This document shows positions 38,641 to 45,419 of a DNA stretch of 64,000 bases, in pieces. The number at the start of each line of letters is the position of its first letter. Within the stretch, counting starts at the first letter, position 1. A model generated the notes under the pieces. The model was given only the letters and a program-made list of their open reading frames with translations. It made no database searches and had not been told where the DNA came from. The stretch comes from Chondromyces crocatus (GTDB taxonomy: Bacteria > Myxococcota_A > Polyangia > Polyangiales > Polyangiaceae). The position numbers and the translations under genes are program-made. The stretch spans positions 9,532,501 to 9,596,500 of the forward strand of contig NZ_CP012159.1 of NCBI RefSeq assembly GCF_001189295.1. The letters run 5' to 3'.

Positions 38641-39986
38641 TGCTGGTCCGTTTCCCCGGAGGTCTGGTCTCCTTCATCGCGCTGGCGCTCGCCGTGAGCG
38701 GCTGCAAGTGCGGCCCGGAGTCAGGCTCCTCCGGGGAAACCGGGGCGGTTTCGTCCGCCTCTTCCTCTTCTTCCTCCGCAGATCAGAACGTCGCCTCTCC
38801 TGGCGCCACCACCTCGCCTTCCGCCTCGGCGGCGAAGGGCAGCGCCAGCGCGGAGCCCGACAAGGACCCCATCCCGCTCGCCGAGCGGCAGAAGATCGCG
38901 GGCCAGATCGCCTTCATCTCCGAGCGGCACGTGAACCCCGAGATTTACCTCATCCGGCCCACGGGCGAGGAGCGGCGGCTCACAGAGACCCCTGTTGGCG
39001 AGTACCTGGCGGCGGCCTCGCCCGATGGCACGACCCTCCTGGTCGTCATTTCCGAGGAGACCCCCCAGAATGTTCACGTCGAGCAGCTCGCGCTCGTGCC
39101 GCTCGATGGCACGGTAGTGAAGCGCATCGGCCCCGCGGGGAGCCGCACGCGCAACCCGAGCTGGTCGCCCGATGGCCAGTGGATCCTCTTCGAGTCCGAC
39201 CACCAGAGCTTCAGCGACATCTACCGCATCGCCCGCGACGGCAGCGGCTTGCGACGGCTGACGGACAACGACGAGGGGAATTTCGATCCGGCGCTCTCGC
39301 CCGATGGCAAGCAGGTGGCCTTCGTCTCGAGCCGCGACGGTGATCCAGAAGTGTACCGGATCCAGGCCGACGGTAGCGCTCCGCAGCGGCTCACCGCGTT
39401 TCATCGAGAGGACCGCAGCCCACGCTGGTCTCCCGACGGGAAAAAGCTCGCCTTCATCAGCGACAGAGAAGGCCGCGAGCGCATCTACACGATGGCCGCC
39501 AACGGGACGCACCTGAAGCCCCTCACCGAAGGCTGTGCGCCGCCCGCTCCGGAGGCCGCTGCGCCAAAGGAGCAAGCTGCGCCGAAGGAGCAAGCTGCGC
39601 CGAAGGAGCCGAAAGAACCCAGAGAGCCGAACGGGCCGAAGGAGAACGGGCTCGGCACCGACGGTCTCAGTGAGCAAGGTCCGGTCTGGTCTCCGGACGG
39701 CAAGCGGATCGCTTACCTGGTTCAAGGGCTGGGTCTGAAGCCGCGCATCTGGGTGGCGGATCTCGCGACCGAGCAGTGCACCCCGCTCACCAGCGACACC
39801 CACGGCGCCGAAGCTCCCGCGTGGTCTCCCGATGGGCGTTACCTGGTGTTCGCCTCCACCCGCACCGGCGATCCCGAGCTGTACCTCATGCGCGCCGACG
39901 GCACCGGGCAGACCCGACTCACCCACGCCGAGGGACCCGACTGGTTGCCTCGCTGGATTCCGGCCCCCAAGACGCCTCTGCCTTGA
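38640..39986 (+). CDS. TolB-like PD40 beta-propeller lipoprotein
   Basis: 448 residues from the ATG at 38640, overlapping the amidase stop. Signal with lipobox VSGC (residue 22). Residues 25-75 are Ser/Ala spacer. About 80-445 is a run of WD40-like PD40 blades, each with a SPDG core (NPSWSPDGQWILFES, DPALSPDGKQVAFVS, SPRWSPDGKKLAFIS, GPVWSPDGKRIAYLV, APAWSPDGRYLVFAS), like TolB. An Ala-Pro-Lys-Glu repeat interrupts it near residue 305. Coupling to an amidase suggests a scaffold for cell-wall enzymes in the periplasm (inference). Confidence 0.88.
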   Translation: MLVRFPGGLVSFIALALAVSGCKCGPESGSSGETGAVSSASSSSSSADQNVASPGATTSPSASAAKGSASAEPDKDPIPLAERQKIAGQIAFISERHVNPEIYLIRPTGEERRLTETPVGEYLAAASPDGTTLLVVISEETPQNVHVEQLALVPLDGTVVKRIGPAGSRTRNPSWSPDGQWILFESDHQSFSDIYRIARDGSGLRRLTDNDEGNFDPALSPDGKQVAFVSSRDGDPEVYRIQADGSAPQRLTAFHREDRSPRWSPDGKKLAFISDREGRERIYTMAANGTHLKPLTEGCAPPAPEAAAPKEQAAPKEQAAPKEPKEPREPNGPKENGLGTDGLSEQGPVWSPDGKRIAYLVQGLGLKPRIWVADLATEQCTPLTSDTHGAEAPAWSPDGRYLVFASTRTGDPELYLMRADGTGQTRLTHAEGPDWLPRWIPAPKTPLP

Positions 39987-40072
39987 GCTGACGGGGCGAC
40001 CTCTACCCGACGGGGCGCCCGGTCGAGCGCCCCGCCGAAGGGGCGGCGCGATGCAGCCCCCCCTCGAGCGCA

Positions 40073-40306
40073 TTACAGCGTGCTTTTCAGGCGCCAGACG
40101 AGCCCCTGGTACTCTCGCGGCGAGCCCGAGCGATCGAGCCTCTGGAAGGTTTCACCTTTCTTCAGGCGCCGCTGTCGGTCTCGATCGAACGGTCCTACCT
40201 GCCCGGATGCGGGTTCGTACGTAGCATCGCTCTTCCCGTGGCAACCGAACTGCCAGCAGAGGCACTGCTCCTCGCCATCCACCACCCGCGTCAGGCTCTG
40301 ATTCAT
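40073..40306 (-). CDS. Small hypothetical protein
   Basis: 77 residues from the ATG at 40306, with AAGGTGGG just upstream; the frame is open further but has no site. MNQSLTRVVDGEEQCLCWQF begins a fold with three Cys (CLCWQFGCHG), then hydrophilic residues and GLVWRLKSTL. No family recognised. The Cys-x-Cys and C-H could bind metal. The 370 bases between it and the hydrolase gene hold nothing I recognise. Confidence 0.5.
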   Translation of the reverse strand: MNQSLTRVVDGEEQCLCWQFGCHGKSDATYEPASGQVGPFDRDRQRRLKKGETFQRLDRSGSPREYQGLVWRLKSTL

Positions 40307-40675
40307 GATCCCACCTTCCCCTGTGCAACCCACGGAGAGTGCATCGGACATCCCGCCAGCGAGAACAACGCGCTCCCGGGTAGGCATGAAGTTTGATGCT
40401 AGCGGTTCCGTCGAGGATGCGCCCGCCTCTCGCGCTCGCGCGAGCACTTCTTTCGCCGGCCGAGCAGGGGTTTCGGTCATCCCACCCCGCTCACGCGCAT
40501 CCGGACGCATGAAATCCGCGCAACACGCACTCCCAGGGTGCGACCGGACGGAGAGCAGGTGGGGCCGCTAGCCAAACCGCCGCACGCTGGAGCACGCGCG
40601 TCATCTATGTCTTCCTGGCGATCCGTGATCTTCGGGCGTCAGAACTCCAGGTTCGAGCATCCGCCGACTCAGCTC

Positions 40676-41542
40676 ATGAGATCCGGTGGCCCTCGCGGCT
40701 CGGGTCGACTGCTGAGCGCGTCCGTGGCCTTGCTGGTCCTGTACGGGGGAGCAAGTGAGCTCGCGGCGCGGCACCTGACCGCACCTCGCACGGGCCTGAG
40801 CCGACCCCGGTCCCTCTCGGAGGCTCCCCCCTCGTCCTTCGTCACCGCCGATGGGCTCCGCCTGGCCAGCTTGCGCGTCGACCCTCCCGCCAGCCCAGCG
40901 CGTGGGACCGTCGTGCTGGCTCATGGGGTTGGCAATGATCGTCGCCTCCTGGTCGATACCGTCGGTCCAGCCTTGAAGGACCGCGGCTATCGGCTCTTTG
41001 CCTTCGACTTTCGCGCTCATGGAGAGAGCGAAGGAGACCGGACGACCTTGGGCTCCGCCGAAGCCCGCGACGTCGCAGAGGCCTTGCAGCAAGCCCGGCA
41101 ATTCGGTGGCCCCGTCGGCTTCGTGGGTTTCTCCATGGGCGCGGTCGCTTACTTGCTCTCGGGCTCGGAAGCCGACGCTGCCGTCCTCGACTCTCCCTAT
41201 GCTTCGCTCCGCGGCGCCCTGTCTTCGCGTCTGGGACGCGCAGGCCTGATCTCCCCGCTCAGCGCCGGCGTCCTGGCGCGAGTCTCGGCGCGCTTGCCAA
41301 CGCCGCTGGATACGGTGCGTCCCGCAGGTCGCGTGGCGCACCTGACCAGGCCGACGCTGTTCCTGTTCGCCGAGTTCGATCAGTGGGTGCCGCGTGAGGC
41401 CCGCGAGGCATACACGCGGGAGGGCACGGTCTGCGTCTCATGCGAGCAGGAGCTCCTCCCCGGGGAGACCCATGGAGGTCACTTTTCGACGGCCTGGGCA
41501 CAACGGGTGGCGTCGTTCCTCGACGCGAAGCTCGACCCGTGA
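40676..41542 (+). CDS. Alpha/beta hydrolase
   Basis: About 288 residues from the ATG at 40676; ATGs at 40607 and earlier are possible, and no clear ribosome site decides. An N-terminal hydrophobic segment (LLSASVALLVLYGGASELAA) is a signal anchor. Serine nucleophile in VGFVGFSMGAVAYL (GxSxG), acid near LFLFAEFDQWVPREA, His in GETHGGHF. FDFRAHGESEGD is the usual oxyanion-side loop. Substrate unknown. It converges on the sRNA array: the terminator of the first array unit begins 30 bases beyond its stop. Confidence 0.85.
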   Translation: MRSGGPRGSGRLLSASVALLVLYGGASELAARHLTAPRTGLSRPRSLSEAPPSSFVTADGLRLASLRVDPPASPARGTVVLAHGVGNDRRLLVDTVGPALKDRGYRLFAFDFRAHGESEGDRTTLGSAEARDVAEALQQARQFGGPVGFVGFSMGAVAYLLSGSEADAAVLDSPYASLRGALSSRLGRAGLISPLSAGVLARVSARLPTPLDTVRPAGRVAHLTRPTLFLFAEFDQWVPREAREAYTREGTVCVSCEQELLPGETHGGHFSTAWAQRVASFLDAKLDP

Positions 41543-41571
41543 CCGCCCACGCACCGACATGGCCGGAGCAC

Positions 41572-41682
41572 AAAAAAAACCACGCTGCAGACCAGGGGGG
41601 GGGGTAGGTCTACAGCGTGGAGAGTAAGCGCGCCTAGCGGGCCTCGTGGGGGGGGGGAAACGAGTCCACCGCCGCAGCGCGA
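41572..41682 (-). ncRNA. C-rich-loop small RNA, unit 1
   Basis: Predicted RNA of about 110 nt starting near 41682. It has the conserved 5' block GCGCTGCGGCGG, hairpin A (CTCGT/ACGAG stem at 41643-41663, loop with about 9 C), the linker GCGCGCTTACTCT, and a 14-bp terminator hairpin at 41580-41620 with a run of 10 C in its loop, followed by 8 T (A tract 41572-41579 on the plus strand). One stem pair is G-U. Last unit before the converging hydrolase gene. Confidence 0.85.
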
Positions 41683-41795
41683 TGACCCTTGATGCACTCC
41701 ACATGCCAGCCTCGTTTCGCTGTTCTTACGAGAGGTTCCATCTCGCAGCGAGCCGACCGATTGCATCTTTGCAAGACCGCCCCTGCAATGTGAAA
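41682..41795 (-). promoter_or_regulatory. Sigma-54 promoter and upstream dyads, unit 1
   Basis: -24/-12 element TGGCATG-N4-GTGCA at about 41692-41708. Dyad TTGCA-N4-TGCAA at 41761-41774 and half-dyad TTTCA-N3-TGCAG at 41783-41795, about -80 to -113 from the start. Confidence 0.8.
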
Positions 41796-41960
41796 GACAT
41801 AGAGTCCGGCCCACGGCGCGCCTGAAGCCACTTTCGACCACGGAAAGTCTGCCTGCGCGGGAGAGCTTCGGTCGGTCGCCGCGATGCATGGGTCGACGCT
41901 CGCGCCACGCAGGGGTGCGTGATGCTCGAGTGTGGAGCCGCTGGCGGGCGTTCAGCGGAC

Positions 41961-42072
41961 AAAAAAAAACCACGCTGCAGACCAGGGGGGGGGTAGGTCT
42001 ACAGCGTGGAGAGTAAGCGCGCCTAGCGGGCCTCGTGGGGGGGGGGGAAACGAGTCCACCGCCGCAGCGCGA
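41961..42072 (-). ncRNA. C-rich-loop small RNA, unit 2
   Basis: Nearly identical to unit 1, including the G-U pair in the terminator stem (41970-42009, loop with 9 C, then 9 T). Hairpin A at 42032-42054 has 11 C in its loop, the longest run in the array. Predicted start near 42072. Confidence 0.85.
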
Positions 42073-42185
42073 TGACCCTTGATGCACTCCACATGCCAGC
42101 CTCGTTTCGCTGTTCTTACGAGAGGTTCCATCTCGCAGCGAGCCGACCGATTGCATCTTTGCAAGACCGCCCCTGCAATGTGAAA
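42072..42185 (-). promoter_or_regulatory. Sigma-54 promoter and upstream dyads, unit 2
   Basis: TGGCATG-N4-GTGCA at 42082-42098. Dyads at 42151-42164 (TTGCA-N4-TGCAA) and 42173-42185 (TTTCA-N3-TGCAG). Sequence as in unit 1. Confidence 0.8.
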
Positions 42186-42350
42186 GACATAGAGTCCGGC
42201 CCACGGCGCGCCTGAAGCCACTTTCGACCACGGAAAGTCTGCCTGCGCGGGAGAGCTTCGGTCGGTCGCCGCGATGCATGGGTCGACGCTCGCGCCACGC
42301 AGGGGTGCGTGATGCTCGAGTGTGGAGCCGCTGGCGGGCGTTCAGCGGAC

Positions 42351-42458
42351 AAAAAAAAACCACGCTGTAGACCGGGGGGGGGTAGGTCTACAGCGTGGAG
42401 AGTAAGCGCGCCTAGCGGGCCTCGTGGGGGGGGAAACGAGTCCACCGCCGCAGCGCGA
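42351..42458 (-). ncRNA. C-rich-loop small RNA, unit 3
   Basis: Terminator stem fully Watson-Crick (CTGTAGACC with GGTCTACAG, 42360-42398, loop with 9 C, then 9 T). Hairpin A at 42421-42440 with 8 C. Predicted start near 42458. The RNA matches units 4-6, while the -24/-12 element matches units 1-2, so this unit is a junction between two subtypes. Confidence 0.85.
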
Positions 42459-42571
42459 TGACCCTTGATGCACTCCACATGCCAGCCTCGTTTCGCTGAC
42501 CTTACGAGAGGTTCCATCTCGCAGCGAGCCGACCGATTGCATCCTTGCAAGCTCGACCCTGCAATGTGAAC
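42458..42571 (-). promoter_or_regulatory. Sigma-54 promoter and upstream dyads, unit 3
   Basis: TGGCATG-N4-GTGCA at 42468-42484. Dyads at 42537-42550 and 42559-42571; the outer one is GTTCA-N3-TGCAG as in units 4 and 5. Confidence 0.8.
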
Positions 42572-42733
42572 GACCTCAGGTCAGGCTCGTGGCGCGCCCG
42601 CAGTCGCGCCTGTGACCCCTGTGAATCCGTGCGTCGAGCTTCGAGCCGCTGCCGGCATCAGCGGGTCCACGCGCTCCACGCCCCGCAGGGCTGGGCGATC
42701 AACCACTGGATCGTTGGCGGGCGTTCAGCGGAC

Positions 42734-42841
42734 AAAAAAAACCACGCTGTAGACCGGGGGGGGGTAGGTCTACAGCGTGGAGAGTAAGCGCGCCTAGCGG
42801 GCCTCGTAGGGGGGGGAAACGAGTCCACCGCCGCAGCGCGA
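42734..42841 (-). ncRNA. C-rich-loop small RNA, unit 4
   Basis: Terminator hairpin 42742-42780 (perfect 14-bp stem, loop with 9 C) and 8 T. Hairpin A at 42803-42823 with 8 C and an extra T in the loop. Predicted start near 42841. Confidence 0.85.
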
Positions 42842-42954
42842 TGACCCTTGGTGCACTCCACGTGCCAGCCTCGTTTCGCTGACCTTACGAGAGGTTCCAT
42901 CTCGCAGCGAGCCGACCGATTGCATCCTTGCAAGCTCGACCCTGCAATGTGAAC
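42841..42954 (-). promoter_or_regulatory. Sigma-54 promoter and upstream dyads, unit 4
   Basis: TGGCACG-N4-GTGCA at 42851-42867, the closest match in the array to the textbook TGGCACG-N4-TTGCA. Dyads at 42920-42933 and 42942-42954. Confidence 0.85.
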
Positions 42955-43116
42955 GACCTCAGGTCAGGCTCGTGGCGCGCCCGCAGTCGCGCCTGTGACC
43001 CCTGTGAATCCGTGCGTCGAGCTTCGAGCCGCTGCCGGCATCAGCGGGTCCACGCGCTCCACGCCCCGCAGGGCTGGGCGATCAACCACTGGATCGTTGG
43101 CGGGCGTTCAGCGGAC

Positions 43117-43226
43117 AAAAAAAAACCACGCTGTAGACCGGGGGGGGGGTAGGTCTACAGCGTGGAGAGTAAGCGCGCCTAGCGGGCCTCGTAGGGGGGG
43201 GAAACGAGTCCACCGCCGCAGCGCGA
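43117..43226 (-). ncRNA. C-rich-loop small RNA, unit 5
   Basis: Terminator hairpin 43126-43165 (perfect stem, loop with 10 C) and 9 T. Hairpin A at 43188-43208 with 8 C. Predicted start near 43226. Confidence 0.85.
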
Positions 43227-43339
43227 TGACCCTTGGTGCACTCCACATGCCAGCCTCGTTTCGCTGACCTTACGAGAGGTTCCATCCCGCAGCGAGCCGA
43301 CCGATTGCATCCTTGCAAGCTCGACCCTGCAATGTGAAC
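43226..43339 (-). promoter_or_regulatory. Sigma-54 promoter and upstream dyads, unit 5
   Basis: TGGCATG-N4-GTGCA at 43236-43252. Dyads at 43305-43318 and 43327-43339. Confidence 0.8.
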
Positions 43340-43501
43340 GACCTCAGGTCAGGCTCGTGGCGCGCCCACAGTCGCGCCTGTGACCCCTGTGAATCCGCGC
43401 GTCGAGCTTCGAGCCGCTGCCGGCATCAGCGGGTCCACGCGCTCCACGCCCCGCAGGGCTGGGCGATCAACCACTGGATCGCTGGCTGGCGTTCAGCGGA
43501 C

Positions 43502-43610
43502 AAAAAAACCACGCTGTAGACCGGGGGGGGGTAGGTCTACAGCGTGGAGAGTAAGCGCGCCTAGCGGGCCTCGTAGGGGGGGGGGAAACGAGTCCACCGC
43601 CGCAGCGCGA
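43502..43610 (-). ncRNA. C-rich-loop small RNA, unit 6
   Basis: Terminator hairpin 43509-43547 (perfect stem, loop with 9 C) and 7 T. Hairpin A at 43570-43592 with 10 C. Predicted start near 43610. The RNA is like units 3-5, but from the start point upstream the sequence is unrelated to them except for the promoter and dyads. Confidence 0.85.
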
Positions 43611-43723
43611 TGAATGGCTAAGCATCAGATGTGCCAGACACTTTCGCTCGAAATTACCGTAGCTTCCATCGCGCCAGCGGGCGACGGATTGCACTCTTGC
43701 AAGGCCAACTCTGCAAAATGAAA
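43610..43723 (-). promoter_or_regulatory. Sigma-54 promoter and upstream dyads, unit 6
   Basis: TGGCACA-N4-ATGCT at 43620-43636, an independent sequence with the same GG-N10-GC. Dyads at 43689-43702 (TTGCA-N4-TGCAA) and 43711-43723 (TTTCA-N3-TGCAG). Confidence 0.85.
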
Positions 43724-43943
43724 GACGGATCGCTTCCGACAGCCACGGTTGACCTGGTGGAACGTCAGCTCGCGCGTCCACGCTCTCCCCCGGGGCGCAC
43801 GATGACGAACTTCGAGCGACCCCTGCTCACGTCTGCTTCAGTGCCGGCCGCGCCAGTGGGATCAGGCGAAGGGGTCGTCACCTTCCCTCTGACATGACCG
43901 AGGGGAGTGCGGAACGCAGCTTCAGCGTCGTCGGCACGAGGAC

Positions 43944-44052
43944 AAAAAAAAACCACGCTGCAGACCGGGGGGGGATGGGTCTGCAGCGTGGAGAGTAAGC
44001 GCGCCTGGCAGGACTCGTGGGGGGGGGAAACGAGTCGACCGCCGCAGCGCGC
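43944..44052 (-). ncRNA. C-rich-loop small RNA, unit 7
   Basis: Terminator stem 43953-43991 is CTGCAGACC paired with GGTCTGCAG: relative to units 3-6, a T-A pair has become C-G on both sides (covariation). Loop with 8 C, then 9 T. Hairpin A is extended to GACTCGT/ACGAGTC (44012-44036) with 9 C. Predicted start near 44052. Confidence 0.87.
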
Positions 44053-44165
44053 AGGCCGTTAAAGCATGACCCGTGCCAGGGTCGACTCCGCTTACGATCA
44101 GGGACTTCCGCGCTTCCGTCAACGCTTGGATTGCACTCCGGCAACGGCGAGTTTGCAATCTGCAA
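44052..44165 (-). promoter_or_regulatory. Sigma-54 promoter and upstream dyads, unit 7
   Basis: TGGCACG-N4-ATGCT at 44062-44078. Inner dyad 44131-44144 (one arm degenerate), outer dyad 44153-44165 a perfect TTGCA-N3-TGCAA. Confidence 0.87.
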
Positions 44166-44515
44166 GTCCGGTCTGAGGCCTCACAGTCAGCTCAGCGGAC
44201 CTGGCTGTTCGCGCTCCCATGACGGCACGGCACCAGGGGATGCCCATCGAGCAACGAGAGACCAACTGAACAGCGGGAGACCAGCCAACGATGGGCCCGA
44301 GTTCCCACACTCCGTCCTCCTCGCGTTCCAGAAGCGAGCTTGCCGCGCGGTTTCCGCGGCCGCGGCTTCGGTCTTGGCGTCAGCAGGGGACGGCACGCCC
44401 CCGTGTCTCAGCGCCACCCGCCTCGCGACGGGCGGGAAGAACCGACGCTTCTGATGAGGATGCCGACTGGCCGCGCGCCACGCACGCCACCATCTGAATG
44501 AGCCGACCGGCAGAC

Positions 44516-44624
44516 AAAAGAAAACCACGCTGCGGACCGGGGGGGGGATGGGTCTACAGCGTGGAGAGTAAGCGCGCCTGGCGGGCCTCGGGGGGGGGGA
44601 AGCGAGGTCACCGCCGCAGCGCGC
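44516..44624 (-). ncRNA. C-rich-loop small RNA, unit 8
   Basis: Terminator hairpin 44525-44564 with one G-U and one mismatch, loop with 9 C. The T tract is interrupted by a C. Hairpin A changes to CCTCG/CGAGG (44586-44607) with at least 9 C. Predicted start near 44624. Weakest terminator of the nine. Confidence 0.8.
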
Positions 44625-44736
44625 GTCGACCTGATGCACCAGGCATGCCTGCGGATGACTCACGTCATTTCAACTCATTCGACAGGTAGCCGGCTTACGG
44701 ATTGCACTTTTGCAAGCTTGCTTTTGCAAGCTGCAA
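44624..44736 (-). promoter_or_regulatory. Sigma-54 promoter and upstream dyads, unit 8
   Basis: AGGCATG-N4-GTGCA at 44634-44650 (first base off consensus, GG-N10-GC kept). Dyads at 44702-44715 and a perfect TTGCA-N3-TGCAA at 44724-44736. Confidence 0.82.
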
Positions 44737-45033
44737 TCCACGACGCGCGGACAGGGCGCTGGGCCTCCAGGGTGTTCTCCCTCGTCTTCTCGAGAAGAGA
44801 ACCCACGCGCATTCAGCGGCAGAGGCACTCCGGAGCTGACGGAGCAGATCCCGCAATTCAGGGATGCAGGCGATCCCTGTGCAGCTCGGACCGGGTGGAG
44901 CGCAGTCACTCCCTGTCCTTGCGAGGCCCTGGCGGCACGCCGGAGGGGACGAACGCCGCGATCTACGCCTCATTGGGCTCACGCCTCACTTCCGACGGGC
45001 CAGGATCCACGTTCGGCGGGGCATGCTCGAGAC

Positions 45034-45139
45034 AAAAAAAACCACGCTGCAGACCGGGGGGGGGTAGGTCTACAGCGTGGAGAGTAAGCGCGCATGGCGG
45101 GCCTCGAGGGGGGGGAGCGAGGTCTCCGCGTCAGCGCAC
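45034..45139 (-). ncRNA. C-rich-loop small RNA, unit 9
   Basis: Terminator hairpin 45042-45080 with a G-U pair, loop with 9 C, then 8 T. Hairpin A CCTCG/CGAGG (45102-45122) with 8 C. The 5' block is altered (GCGCTGACGCGG). Predicted start near 45139. Outermost unit, 280 bases after the DUF4139 gene that ends at 45420. Confidence 0.82.
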
Positions 45140-45251
45140 TGACCCGTATAGCAGCAGGTGTGCCAGGGGAACCTGCTGAAGATCCGGAGGGTTCCATGTC
45201 GACACCCAGGCACACAGTGCAAGCGTGCAATGTCGCCTGTGCAATCTGAAA
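45139..45251 (-). promoter_or_regulatory. Sigma-54 promoter and upstream dyads, unit 9
   Basis: TGGCACA-N4-CTGCT at 45149-45165. Dyads at 45217-45230 and 45239-45251, each with one degenerate arm. Confidence 0.8.
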
Positions 45252-45419
45252 GGGCTCACCTCCTCCACACGGCCGGTGACCTTGCCCGCTTCTCGGTGCA
45301 ACGACGTCAGGCCCGAAGCGGCGAGACATGTCAGATTTCCCGAGTGGATCGCGGGATGGTGGGGCCCCGACGCGCTTTGCTCGGCGGGGCGGCGGGGGCG
45401 CGTGCCCCTGCCGTGTGCA

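Larger units (their letters stand above)
41572..45251 (-). repeat. Array of nine sigma-54-driven C-rich-loop small RNA units
   Basis: Nine minus-strand units with terminator hairpins starting at 41580, 41970, 42360, 42742, 43126, 43509, 43953, 44525 and 45042 (periods 390, 390, 382, 384, 383, 444, 572 and 517). Each has, 5' to 3' on the minus strand, two TTGCA dyads 22 bases apart, about 52 bases, a GG-N10-GC promoter, about 12 bases, then an RNA of about 110 nt ending in a terminator. Units 1-6 are recent near-identical tandem copies, while units 7-9 and the upstream part of unit 6 have diverged except in these elements. The array is otherwise gene-free; short open frames in it change or break between copies. 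Confidence 0.9.

Noticed and set aside
41572-45251. Array as CRISPR, IS or coding repeat
   Set aside because: Units are 380-570 bases long with a repeated core, promoter and terminator rather than 25-40 base repeats with unique spacers; there are no transposase genes or terminal inverted repeats; open frames change between near-identical units because of C-run length differences.
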